A DNA stretch of 64,000 bases. It comes from Palsa-1392 sp036490335 (GTDB lineage Bacteria > Verrucomicrobiota > Verrucomicrobiia > Chthoniobacterales > UBA10450). Made by a program: the position numbers and the translations under genes. Every line of letters begins with the position of its first letter. Position 1 is the stretch's first letter. The stretch spans positions 62,001 through 126,000 of the forward strand of contig DASXEB010000002.1 of NCBI GenBank assembly GCA_036490335.1, in the 5' to 3' direction. Shown piece after piece: positions 9,429-17,563 of this stretch. The notes under the pieces are model-generated. The model was not told the DNA's origin. It ran no database searches and saw only the letters and a list, made by a program, of their open reading frames with translations.

Positions 9429-9432
9429 TCGG

Positions 9433-9558
9433 GCCTAACGAGAATAAGATGAGCGACGGCGGACGAGGGCGCGCCTGGCGCGGAGCGGAAGGGTGAAAGT
9501 CATCTCATAAGTCGAGCTGCCCGCCCTCCGCCGTTCGCTCCATCGCCTGGTCAGGTGC
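9433..9558 (-). repeat. attC-like integron recombination site B
   Basis: The plus-strand text starts GCCTAACGAGAATAAGATGA and ends GCCTGGTCAGGTGC, so one core box is exact and the other is degenerate. Arms pair as GATGGAGCGAACGGCGGAGGGC against GCCCTCGTCCGCCGTCGCTCATC (minus strand) with single unpaired bases. The centre GTGAAAGTCATC is shared with sites A and C. The end of the membrane protein gene 9505-9960 lies inside it. Confidence 0.6.
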
Positions 9559-9960
9559 TTCGTTCGTCCGATATGCGCGCTTGATGTCAGCGTGATGCAG
9601 GACAGCCAAAATGAAAGCGGGTGGTGTGAGAGCAGCGACAAGCGCGCATCCACCAATTAGCAAGCGGAGGGCCGGATGCGAGGCGGAAGATGACTGCTGA
9701 AAGACCATGAGAGAAAAGGAAATCGCCATAGTAATATAAATGGCAAGAAGGAGAGCTTTGCGGGCCCACTCGCGTCCCGTGAAGAGCGGGAACGCCAGAA
9801 ATAAGAACACGCAGCCACAAATCATAGGAATTAGCCGGGCGGATCCCTGGAGCTCTCGGACGGAGCTCGACATCGCAAGCTGAGCTGCAAACGCGGCTGC
9901 AAGGGCCGCACCGAATATGCCCGAGGCGATACCGATCAGCCGTGGCCAAGATACTGTCAC
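9505..9960 (-). CDS. Small four-helix membrane protein, cassette gene
   Basis: The 151-residue product has four predicted membrane segments (around IGIASGIFGAALAAAFAAQL, LIPMICGCVFLFLAFPLF, ALLLAIYITMAISFSLMVF and LIGGCALVAALTPPAFILAVL). I recognise no family. I take the GTG at 9958-9960 as start because an ATG further out is closed by an early stop; the GTG lies 16 bases after the GTTAGATGC core box of site C. The last residues (AMERTAEGGQLDL) are encoded by attC-like site B, a common result when cassette genes read into their own recombination site. Confidence 0.6.
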   Translation of the reverse strand: MTVSWPRLIGIASGIFGAALAAAFAAQLAMSSSVRELQGSARLIPMICGCVFLFLAFPLFTGREWARKALLLAIYITMAISFSLMVFQQSSSASHPALRLLIGGCALVAALTPPAFILAVLHHADIKRAYRTNEAPDQAMERTAEGGQLDL

Positions 9961-9973
9961 AAGGTGCGTATTT

Positions 9974-10098
9974 GCATCTAACGAGACCCAAGATCAGCGA
10001 CCGCTGGCGAGGACGCGTGTGGCTGCTGGTTGAATGTGGAAGTCATCGAAAGCTAGAACGCGGTGCGGCCAGCGGTTCGCTGCATCGCTTGGTTAGGC
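9974..10098 (-). repeat. attC-like integron recombination site C
   Basis: On the minus strand the site runs from GCCTAACCAAGCGATGCAGC to GGTCTCGTTAGATGC. The final GTTAGATGC is the textbook right end of many integron cassette sites. The arms GCAGCGAACCGCTGGCC and CCAGCGGTCGCTGATC form an imperfect inverted repeat, and the centre (GTGGAAGTCATCGAAAGCT on plus) matches site A. The stop codon TAA of the gene 10093-10632 is formed by the GCCTAAC core itself. Confidence 0.7.
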
Positions 10099-10632
10099 GT
10101 CATGTGAATCGCGCCAGTTTTTAGGGTCGAAGAATGTCCACGCCTCGGTCGTCGCGTGATTTGTGCCTTCGACGCTCGCTAATTTTTTGTTGATTATACG
10201 CGCCAATTGATCCTCCACGAGCGATTCACCGACCATCTTCCACCAGACTCGATTGCCGGGATTTGCCATGAATCTGATGTGCATGCCTTCGATGCTTCGA
10301 TAAACATCATCATCGATCGCGCCTTTGTCGTGAAGCTGGAACGCCATTCGAAAATGCAGTAAATGTTCATTGAAGAACAGGTGAAGTCTTGCTTGCTGGA
10401 AGGCCGAGAGACTTTCCCAGTCTTGGCAGCCTCGGACCGCAGTCTTAAAAAGCGAATCGTCCGCGAGGAGCTGAGCCAAAAGGACATTGTATGAGTCGGT
10501 CATCCCCTGATGTCCCTGACTCTGAAGCTGCCGGGTGTTTTGGCGTATCTGGGTCGTCAAGTATCCAAGCGTGAGAATCACGCCAATTGCACCGACGACC
10601 TCACCAATAGCTCCCCAATCTTGGATCGACAT
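10093..10632 (-). CDS. Membrane-anchored protein of unknown function, cassette gene
   Basis: The 179-residue protein starts MSIQDWGAIGEVVGAIGVIL, one N-terminal transmembrane helix followed by YLTTQIRQNTRQLQ and a helical cytoplasmic or periplasmic domain. The start pattern (WGAIGE.VGAI.V..TL.YL..QIRQNT) belongs to a widespread uncharacterised family of environmental bacteria; no function is known. Its ATG follows a GTTAGGC core box (10642-10648) by about 10 bases, and its TAA is part of the core of site C, so it is a compact gene cassette. An in-frame continuation upstream to 11220 exists but would run through another gene antisense and through the core box, so I reject the longer start. Confidence 0.7.
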   Translation of the reverse strand: MSIQDWGAIGEVVGAIGVILTLGYLTTQIRQNTRQLQSQGHQGMTDSYNVLLAQLLADDSLFKTAVRGCQDWESLSAFQQARLHLFFNEHLLHFRMAFQLHDKGAIDDDVYRSIEGMHIRFMANPGNRVWWKMVGESLVEDQLARIINKKLASVEGTNHATTEAWTFFDPKNWRDSHDA

Positions 10633-10641
10633 GTCGATGAC

Positions 10642-10650
10642 GCCTAACGA
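10642..10650 (-). repeat. Isolated attC core box (R') at the left end of the cassette array
   Basis: TCGTTAGGC on the minus strand sits just before the cassette gene 10093-10632, as an R' box would. To its right (10651-10864) no matching opposite arm or GTGAAAGTCAT centre is visible; there is only a near-palindrome ACGGAATAATTCCGT. The array therefore seems to end or to have been broken here. Confidence 0.4.
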
Positions 10651-10864
10651 GTATTCGACGGAATAATTCCGTTTAATCCGGCGGTGGGTGGCGAAGACAG
10701 CGGAAGCACAATGGAGCGCATCTCGCGGAGCTTGCCTGGTTTTTCGAGTGCTTGGCAATAGGAAAATTGCCCACGCCCGTGCAAAGGCTGCGCCGGCCCT
10801 CACGGGGTCGGAATATTTTCCGCCAGCGTGCGACGGGGGTGGGTCCTTCGCCACGCCGCGAAAA

Positions 10865-11488
10865 TTACACCGCCATGATGGAATTCGGCATGCTCCAGCC
10901 GCTCGTGTGACGCGTGCCGTTGGCGCGGACGCGTATCCAGTAGCGCGTGCCCGGGATGAATCCCTCGATGAGGTTGGCGCTGCGCGTGGAGAGGAGAGCA
11001 TCGGCCCAGGGGCCGTTGGGATTCGGGGCGATCTGAATGCTGTAGCTGCGGGCGCCGTAAACGGGCTTGAACTTGATCCGGAGCTGGCCGCTGAGGGTGG
11101 TGTAGGAAAGGGTGAGACCCGCCGGCGGATCGAGCGGGCCGATCGGTTGGCGCGGGTTGATCGCGGCGAAGCCGCTGCTGACGAGGACGACGGGATTGCC
11201 TTTGCTGGCCTTCTGGACATAATCGGCTTCGGCCCGCACGAGAACGATGAGGCTGGGACGGAAGATCCGGCGCGCCATCATGATCTTGCGGTCGCCGCTC
11301 AGGGCCTGCTGCACGAGCTTTTGATATTGATCCGTGGATGTCTCGATCGTATCCAAGGGTGGATCGGGGTCGAGGAAGGCCGCATTGTTCGCCATCAGCT
11401 TGAGGAAGTTTCGAATGAATTCGATCAGCCTTGCCGAGTTGAAGCGGGTGAAGGCGTGACTGACGCGCGCGTTCGTCTTCATGGTCAT
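10865..11488 (-). CDS. Fibronectin type III-like domain protein
   Basis: The product is about 207 residues. Its first half is helical and basic. Its second half (from PPAGLTLSYTTLSGQLRIKF) has the FN3 pattern: ARSYSIQIAPNPNGPWAD, then IEGFIPGTRYWIRVRANG and a final SGWS. Such proteins occur repeatedly in Verrucomicrobia and Planctomycetes, with unknown function. I chose the ATG at 11488 (MTMKTNARVSHAF) because GAGGAAA lies a few bases before it; longer starts up to 11539 are open. There is no signal peptide. The 21-bp repeat array begins 88 bp upstream, so it could be part of this gene's control region. Confidence 0.7.
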   Translation of the reverse strand: MTMKTNARVSHAFTRFNSARLIEFIRNFLKLMANNAAFLDPDPPLDTIETSTDQYQKLVQQALSGDRKIMMARRIFRPSLIVLVRAEADYVQKASKGNPVVLVSSGFAAINPRQPIGPLDPPAGLTLSYTTLSGQLRIKFKPVYGARSYSIQIAPNPNGPWADALLSTRSANLIEGFIPGTRYWIRVRANGTRHTSGWSMPNSIMAV

Positions 11489-11575
11489 CGCTTTCCTCAA
11501 GCTTATTTGGTGCCACGGGAGGAAAAGATTTTTGATCACGATCGCCGGCCGGGGAAGCCATTCGCTTAACCGCCA

Positions 11576-11871
11576 AACATTCCTGCTTTAGACACGAGCT
11601 CTGTTGCTGCGGCGCTGAGGCAGCCTGCTTTGCCTTTCAACCTTGTTGCTTCCACGCAAAAGCAGCATGCTTCAATGCCGAACCATGCTGCTTTAGTGGT
11701 CAAGCTCGCATGCTTGTGGGTAAAAGCAGCATGCTTGGGCGCGGAAGCAGCCTGCCTGGGCGGTCAAGCATGGTTGCTTCTCATCAGAAGCAGCCTGCTT
11801 CAGCGCGAAATCAGGCTGATCGGGTCGTCAACCTTCAGAGTTCCCGGCAAAAGCAGCATGCTTGAGGGGGC
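11576..11871. repeat. Array of about 14 direct repeats with a 21-bp period, core AAGCAGCATGCTT
   Basis: Repeat units begin at 11576, 11597, 11618, 11639, 11660, 11681, 11702, 11724, 11745, 11766, 11788, 11808, 11830 and 11851, that is steps of 20-22 bases averaging 21, two turns of the DNA helix. The best units read AAGCAGCATGCTT, a near-palindrome around GCATGC; others vary (AAGCAGCCTGCTT, AAGCATGGTTGCTT) and a few are degenerate. The spacers are unique. This looks like an iteron or operator array. Because single-base step changes break any reading frame, a coding heptad repeat is less likely. Confidence 0.75.
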
Positions 11872-12027
11872 GGGCGGCGTTGTCCGCGCTTCCGGCGCGC
11901 AAGAAGTCGAAGCTCGCAAGGACGGCGTGGCCCGCGCGCGCCCAGCTTCCCGCCGCTCCGTCCGGGAAAGCTGGCGAGAGCCGAGCAATGCGAAGTCCAC
12001 GTTCCACGGCGAGAACGTCGGCGCGTT

Positions 12028-12213
12028 GTCATCCCGAGGCGGCGAAGCGCGGCGAGGGACCTCGCACTTTCTCTTGTGCGAAGTCACCGCGGGGAGCGCA
12101 GGGAATAGGGATGCTTCCGGGCCGCGCTTTCCCTTCCGGGAGCAACCCTGGGAGCTGGCCATCCGCGACCTTGGGCGAGGTCCCTCGGCGCGCTTCGCCT
12201 GCCTCGGGATGAC
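12028..12213. repeat. REP-like long inverted repeat, copy 1
   Basis: The element opens with GTCATCCCGAGGCGGCGAAG and closes with GCCTGCCTCGGGATGAC. Inner arms GGCGAGGGACCTCG and GCGAGGTCCCTCGGCG also pair. The centre is unique and longer than in copies 2 and 3. Such intergenic palindromic units are usually mobilised by REP-type transposases; none is in view. Confidence 0.7.
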
Positions 12214-12258
12214 AAACGATGGGAGCGCGGAGTTATTCCGAGCGCGTCAGCCATCTTG

Positions 12259-12383
12259 TCATCCCGAGCCGCGCAGACGGCGAGGGACCCCACACTGGCT
12301 CTGACGTGCTTCATGCTCTCTCATTCGTCCATCCGAGACCTTGGGTGAGGTCCCTCGGCGTGCTTCGCCTGCTTCGGGATGAC
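12259..12383. repeat. REP-like long inverted repeat, copy 2
   Basis: About 125 bp, opening GTCATCCCGAGCCGCGCAG and closing GCTTCGGGATGAC, with inner arms CGAGGGACCCC and GGTGAGGTCCCTCGG. The centre (CACACTGGCTCTGACGTGCT) is shared with copy 3, so the two are recent duplicates of one unit. Confidence 0.7.
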
Positions 12384-12479
12384 AAACGATGGGACCGCGG
12401 AGTGAAGTCGGCCAACTTCTTTCCGGCGTGGCCTCGGCCAATCAATCACTCGCCAGTCCCAGCGCGCGTCCGCCATCTT

Positions 12480-12604
12480 GTCATCCCGAGCCGCGCAGAC
12501 GGCGAGGGACCTCACACTGGCTCTGACGTGCTCATGCTCTCTCATTCGTCTGTCCGAGACCTTGGGTGAGGTCCCTCGGCGCGCTGCGCCTGCCTCGGGA
12601 TGAC
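12480..12604. repeat. REP-like long inverted repeat, copy 3
   Basis: Nearly identical to copy 2 over about 125 bp, including the centre CACACTGGCTCTGACGTGCT, and followed by the same flank (AAACGATGGGAGCGCGGAG) as copy 1. The three copies stand in the same orientation. No gene is seen between 11872 and 12824. Confidence 0.7.
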
Positions 12605-12824
12605 AAACGATGGGAGCGCGGAGTTATTCCAAGTGAATAGGGGTCAAGCTAACTATCGACACAAATAACGCGCCTTTACTCGTTAGGCGAGAGCGCTTCG
12701 TTTCTCTTTCCTGAATTCCTGCTTCACATTCTTCTCCGCTGAGGGCAACGGCCAGCGTGAGATTTTGCTTGTCAAACGCGGCCGGTTTGGCATTCTCGGC
12801 CCACAATTTAACGAAAGGCGTCTT

Positions 12825-15800
12825 ATGTCTCTGACGAACAAAGCTGCGCTGCTGATGGCGAGCTTGGTCTTGATCCTCGCGCCCATCTCGCGCGGCGACG
12901 ATTATTCGCGCGCGGCGGACGGGAGTTTTTCCGACACGCAATGGGGCCGCTATTCCGGCGGCACTTATTTCCCGCCGCCGCAGGGGCCGCCGGGGGGCGG
13001 CGATACGGCGGCGCTCAATAGCTATAGCGTGACCGCGAGCGGCGGGTCGGTCATGGCGCTGAGCGGCGCGGGGACGCTGTCGGTCTCCGGCAGTTTCACA
13101 GCGACGACGGCGTCCGGGTTCACGCTCGAGGGGAGCGGGATTTGCCACGCCTCGAGCTGTTCTTTCATCGTGGTCGATGGCGGGAACCTGGTCACCGGCA
13201 CGGACACGGGGAAGGGGATTCAGATTATGGATGGCGGTTCGGAGACGGTCTCGACGCTGCCCTCGGGAACGCAGGCGTATGCGGCGAGCGGCGGGTCGCT
13301 GATTGTGAACTCAACCGCCTCGAATCTCAATCTCACCCTCGAAAGCGGCGGCACGACGCGCGCGAACGGGGTCAATAACGGGCAGAGTGTGACGATCTCG
13401 ATTGATGGCGCCGGTTCTTCGCTCGCAGTCGATCAGAATCTCCTCGTCACGGCCGGCTTTCTCGACATTACCGACGGCGGAAACCTGACCGTGAGCGGCC
13501 AGACGACGCTCAATGGCTCCGGCGGCATCGGCGGCGGGGGGCATTGGACGGGCGCGGGGACGACGGTCAGCACTTCGGAGACGATGTTCATCGGCTACGC
13601 TGCGCCCGAGCCGGGCTTTTCCCTCTCGGTCGGGAGCGGCGCGGTGGTCGATAGCGGCACGACGCAGATCGGTTCGCAGTCCGGCGGCTACGGGATGGTG
13701 ACCCTTTCCGGCGCCGGGACGTTGTGGGAAGATCAATCGGGCGGGTTCGTCGTCGGGCAGAATGGGACGGGCGAGTTCGACATTTCCTCCGCCGGACATC
13801 TCCTGATCGACAGCGGCGCGGTCCTCGGGGTCGGCCTGGGCGGAGGTTCGACCGGGACGTTGACCGCGGACGGCGCCGGATCTTTGATCGATGCGAGCCT
13901 GTCGGCCGGGGTTTCGATCGGGGAATCGGCGGCCGGCAACGGCAACGTGACGCTGACGGACGGGGCGATCCTTAAAGCCGGGGCCGATTTCATTGTCGGT
14001 GATAACGGCAACGGCCAGCTCATCGCGCGCAGCGGGAGCAAGATTACGGATACCGTCGTAGCCGATGTAGTTATCGCTAATAGTTCCGCGAGTTTCGGGT
14101 CGGTTGAAGTGAGTGATTCGGGGAGCAGCCTGACGGTGAAGAAGGCCGCGGTGGTCGGGGAAAGCGGCGAAGGTTATCTCGATGCCGATTCCGGCGGCGT
14201 GATCGTTTTTCCCTCGGACGAGAGCATCCATCTCGTCCTCGGCAATAATGACGGTTCGCGCGGTGAAATGGATGTATATGGCTCGAGCTTCACCGATTCC
14301 GGCGCGGAATTGATTGGCGGATTCGGCTCGGGCGTCTTCACCGCGACGAATGCGGCTCTGCAGACGGCGTTTCTGACCGCGCCCTCCGCCGGGGGTCACG
14401 CGGCCATCACGGTGGACAATTCCAATTGGACGAACAGCTATAATCTATACCTCGGCAACGCCGGCAACCCGCCCAGCGCAATCGTTTCCACCCTCGCGGT
14501 ACAGAATGGCGCGACCATGCGGGTCGGGAGCCGGCTCGCGATCTTCAAATCCGGGCTTGTCTCGATCGATTCCGCGAGCAAGATGGCGGTGGGCACCGGC
14601 GCTTACGGCGCGAACGGGACGTTGCGCGTGAGCACAGACGGGATCCTGAGCGGTTACGGCAACATCAACGGCAAGGTGATTGTCGGCCAGGGCGGCGAAG
14701 TTTTGCCCGGAAATTCTCCAGGAATGCTCACGATTAACGGCGCTTACGAGCAGGACGCAGGCTCGACTTACGTGGCCGAGATCGGCGGCACGACTGCGGG
14801 GACAGATTACGATCAGATCAAGGTCACAGGCGCGGCGACACTCGGCGGAACGCTGAAGGTGCGGCTGGTCGATGGCTTCACGCCGACCGTCGGGCAGACG
14901 TTCCAACTCCTTAGCGCAGCCTCGAAGACCGGCACTTTTTCCAGCATCTCCCAGCCGAGCCAGGCCGGGATTATGCTCACGACCGACGCAAAAGGCGTGA
15001 CGGCGAAGATCACGAGCGTGGTCCACGGCGCGCCGGTCATCAGCAGTCCGACGACTGCGGACGCCGCGCCGGGGTCGGCGTTTAGTTACCAGATAAACGC
15101 AACTAACAATCCCACCAGCTTCGGCGCGACCAAGTTGCCTGCGGGCCTCACAGTCAATCATACGACCGGTTACATCACCGGCAAGCCGACGGCGAAAGGG
15201 ACGTTCATCGTCACGATCAACGCCAACAACGGCGCCGGCTCCGGGCAGGCCGATCTCGCGATTAACATCGATCCGACGTTCTCCGGCGGCATCGTGCCGT
15301 CCAATCTGCTCAATATCTCGACCCGCCTCGACGTCCAGACCGGCGACAACGTGCTCATCGCCGGGTTTATCATCACCGGCACCGCGCCGAAGAAAGTGCT
15401 CATCCGCGGTCTCGGGCCGTCGCTCGCGAGCGAAGGAGTGAGCGGCGTGCTCGCCAATCCGGTGCTGGTTTTGCACAAGCCCGACAAGACGACGGTGACG
15501 AACGATAATTGGGCGACGACGCAAAAGACCGCGATCGAGGCCACCGGTCTCGCGCCCAAGAACCCGCTCGAATCGGCCATCCTCGCCACGCTCGCGCCCG
15601 GCGCTTACACCGCGATCCTGAGCGGCAACGGCAACGGCACCGGCGTCGGCCTGATCGAAGCCTACGATCTCGACCAGGCGGCGGCTTCGCAGTTGGCCAA
15701 CATCAGCACCCGCGGCTTCGTGCAAACGGGCGACAACATTCTCATCGGCGGTTTCATCGTCGGCGGCGGTGGCGGCGGCGCGTCCACCATCGTGGTTCGC

Positions 15801-16070
15801 GGGCTTGGGCCGTCGCTCGCCGGCTCGGTCGCAAATCCGTTGCAGGATCCGACCCTCGAGCTGCACGATGAAAACGGCGCTACGATCGGTTTCGACGACG
15901 ACTGGAAGGACGCGCAATCGGCCGCGATCGTGGCGGCCAAACTCGCGCCGAAAGACCCGCGCGAATCGGCCATCGTCGCGCTCCTCCCGCCCGGCGGCTA
16001 CACCGGGGTGGTGCGGGGGAAGAACAACACCACCGGCGTCGGGCAGGTGGAGGTTTACAATCTGCACTGA
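12825..16070 (+). CDS. Giant secreted beta-strand-repeat protein with putative Ig domain and duplicated C-terminal module
   Basis: The ATG at 12825 follows GAAAGG and opens a signal peptide (MSLTNKAALLMASLVLILAP). Residues 40-720 are glycine/serine-rich repeats (for example GSGAVVDSGTTQIGS and TVSGQTTLNGSGGIGG) typical of autotransporter-type beta-helix passengers. Then comes a putative Ig domain (APVISSPTTADAAPGSAFSY), and then two copies of a module with NISTR...TGDN.LI.GFI, RGLGPSLA and ESAI...PGGYT motifs, a module I associate with large secreted Verrucomicrobia proteins. No outer-membrane barrel or PEP-CTERM tail is present, so export beyond Sec is unexplained. Function is probably adhesion or matrix. 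No 9-mer copy occurs inside this 3.2-kb gene. Confidence 0.85.
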   Translation: MSLTNKAALLMASLVLILAPISRGDDYSRAADGSFSDTQWGRYSGGTYFPPPQGPPGGGDTAALNSYSVTASGGSVMALSGAGTLSVSGSFTATTASGFTLEGSGICHASSCSFIVVDGGNLVTGTDTGKGIQIMDGGSETVSTLPSGTQAYAASGGSLIVNSTASNLNLTLESGGTTRANGVNNGQSVTISIDGAGSSLAVDQNLLVTAGFLDITDGGNLTVSGQTTLNGSGGIGGGGHWTGAGTTVSTSETMFIGYAAPEPGFSLSVGSGAVVDSGTTQIGSQSGGYGMVTLSGAGTLWEDQSGGFVVGQNGTGEFDISSAGHLLIDSGAVLGVGLGGGSTGTLTADGAGSLIDASLSAGVSIGESAAGNGNVTLTDGAILKAGADFIVGDNGNGQLIARSGSKITDTVVADVVIANSSASFGSVEVSDSGSSLTVKKAAVVGESGEGYLDADSGGVIVFPSDESIHLVLGNNDGSRGEMDVYGSSFTDSGAELIGGFGSGVFTATNAALQTAFLTAPSAGGHAAITVDNSNWTNSYNLYLGNAGNPPSAIVSTLAVQNGATMRVGSRLAIFKSGLVSIDSASKMAVGTGAYGANGTLRVSTDGILSGYGNINGKVIVGQGGEVLPGNSPGMLTINGAYEQDAGSTYVAEIGGTTAGTDYDQIKVTGAATLGGTLKVRLVDGFTPTVGQTFQLLSAASKTGTFSSISQPSQAGIMLTTDAKGVTAKITSVVHGAPVISSPTTADAAPGSAFSYQINATNNPTSFGATKLPAGLTVNHTTGYITGKPTAKGTFIVTINANNGAGSGQADLAINIDPTFSGGIVPSNLLNISTRLDVQTGDNVLIAGFIITGTAPKKVLIRGLGPSLASEGVSGVLANPVLVLHKPDKTTVTNDNWATTQKTAIEATGLAPKNPLESAILATLAPGAYTAILSGNGNGTGVGLIEAYDLDQAAASQLANISTRGFVQTGDNILIGGFIVGGGGGGASTIVVRGLGPSLAGSVANPLQDPTLELHDENGATIGFDDDWKDAQSAAIVAAKLAPKDPRESAIVALLPPGGYTGVVRGKNNTTGVGQVEVYNLH

Positions 16071-16119
16071 GAGTTAGACTCGTTAGGCGCCGGCGCAACG
16101 CTTGCGGTCAAAGATAAAG

Positions 16120-16149
16120 GTTGGCTCTTTCATTAGGCGAAGAGCCAAC
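16120..16149. terminator. Perfect 10-bp hairpin between the beta-repeat gene and the permease gene
   Basis: GTTGGCTCTT (16120-16129) and AAGAGCCAAC (16140-16149) pair perfectly around TCATTAGGCG. There is no clear T-run on either side, so it is a likely but not certain terminator for the upstream gene; it ends 13 bases before the permease start. Confidence 0.5.
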
Positions 16150-16161
16150 TAAGATTCGCGC

Positions 16162-17523
16162 GTGTTCGGGCTTAGAAGTCGCATAGCTCGCAGTTCGCGG
16201 CGGAAGTTGCGGCTCCTGCCGCTCCTCGCGGCGACTTATTTCATGGTCTCGGGCGGCCCTTACGGGCTCGAGGAGATTATCGGCGACGCCGGTTATGGCT
16301 GGGCGCTGATCATTCTCTTTTTCCTTCCGTTTTTCTGGAGCCTGCCGACGGCGCTCATGATCGGCGAGCTGGCCGCGGCGGTGCCGGAAGAAGGCGGCTT
16401 CTACGCCTGGGTGCGACGGGCGATGGGACCGTTCTGGGGCTTTCAGGAAGCGTGGCTCTCGCTCGCTTCCTCGATTTTCGACATGGCGATTTATCCAACG
16501 CTCTTCGTCACTTACCTTGAACATTTCCAAGGCTGGGGACCGGCGCTGATGACGGGACATCGCGAGCTGCTCGTGGAGTTGGCCGTGGTCGCGATCGCGA
16601 CGCTCTGGAATCTGCGCGGCGCGGTCGCGGTCGGCGAAGGCTCGGTCGTGATGTGGATGGTGGGGCTGGCGCCGTTTTTCGTGCTCATCGGGGCGGCGTT
16701 TTGGCGAGGATTGCATGCGCCCTCGGCAACGCTGGCTTCGCCGCACGGCCACGCCGATCTCGCGGCCGGAATGCTCGTCGCGCTCTGGAATTACATGGGT
16801 TGGGACAACGCCTCGACCATCGCCGGCGAGGTGGAGGACCCGCAGCGGACTTATCCGCGCGTGATGTTGATCGCCGCGCTCATGACGATGGCGACGTATC
16901 TCCTGCCGGTCATGGCCGTCTGGTTTGCCGGAATCGCGCCGGGCCAATTCTCGACCGGCGCGTGGGTGGACGCGGCGCAGAATCTGGTTGGCTATCCGCT
17001 CGCGCTCACCCTCACCCTGGTGGCCTCGCTCGACAGCCTGGGGAATTTCAATTCGCTCACTCTGAGCTATACGCGGCTGCCGTTTGCGATGGCCTGCGAC
17101 GGCCTTCTGCCGCGGGTCTTGACGCGCAAGCTGGCGAACGGCGTGCCGTGGGTCTCGCTCCTGCTCTGCGCGGTCGGCTGGTCGCTCGCGCTTGGGCTGA
17201 AATTCGACCGTTTGATCACGGTCGATATTTCGCTCTGGGGCCTGAGCGTGGTGCTGGAATTTATCGCGCTCGTCGTGCTGCGAATCACTGAGCCGGAAAT
17301 GCCGCGGCCTTTCCGCGTGCCGGGTCCGACCTGGGTCGCGGTCGCGCTCGGCGCGGGACCGGCGGTGCTCGTCGTCTTTGCGCTCTGGGTCGCGCGCGCG
17401 GAAAAGGTCGGGCCCTTTCCGGCCGCCCTTTTCTCGTTAGGCATCGCCGCCTGCGGAGTGCCGCTTTACGCGCTGGCGCGCTGGCGGCTCGAACGGCGCA
17501 AGCTTTCCGCCTCGACTCGTTAG
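16162..17523 (+). CDS. APC-superfamily amino acid / polyamine permease
   Basis: The 453-residue protein has about 12 hydrophobic segments and the APC hallmark in helix 1, LAATYFMVSGGPYGLEEIIG, plus GGFYAWVRRAMGPFWGFQEA in helix 3, which resembles the consensus of plant-type polyamine transporters and LAT-like bacterial permeases. It should import an amino acid or amine across the inner membrane by cation or proton symport; the substrate is not determined. The start is GTG at 16162 with a short basic n-region. The end carries SLG encoded as TCG TTA GGC (9-mer at 17434), and a further 9-mer spans the stop codon. Confidence 0.85.
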   Translation: MFGLRSRIARSSRRKLRLLPLLAATYFMVSGGPYGLEEIIGDAGYGWALIILFFLPFFWSLPTALMIGELAAAVPEEGGFYAWVRRAMGPFWGFQEAWLSLASSIFDMAIYPTLFVTYLEHFQGWGPALMTGHRELLVELAVVAIATLWNLRGAVAVGEGSVVMWMVGLAPFFVLIGAAFWRGLHAPSATLASPHGHADLAAGMLVALWNYMGWDNASTIAGEVEDPQRTYPRVMLIAALMTMATYLLPVMAVWFAGIAPGQFSTGAWVDAAQNLVGYPLALTLTLVASLDSLGNFNSLTLSYTRLPFAMACDGLLPRVLTRKLANGVPWVSLLLCAVGWSLALGLKFDRLITVDISLWGLSVVLEFIALVVLRITEPEMPRPFRVPGPTWVAVALGAGPAVLVVFALWVARAEKVGPFPAALFSLGIAACGVPLYALARWRLERRKLSASTR

Positions 17524-17563
17524 GCAAATTCCCGGCTGCGATGCGAGTTGACGCGCGCCGCGG

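Noticed and set aside
10093..11220. Long form of the cassette gene with 196 more codons
   Set aside because: The extension crosses the FN3-like gene and a core box; the ATG at 10632 right after the box fits cassette architecture.
11630..12304. Open frame with apparent heptad repeats over the 21-bp array
   Set aside because: Single-base steps shift the repeat phase, and the frame continues through REP-like units; no start signal.
14445..16067. Minus-strand open frame of 540 codons
   Set aside because: Antisense shadow of the beta-strand-repeat gene; composition is typical of the complement of GC-rich coding DNA and has no family motifs.
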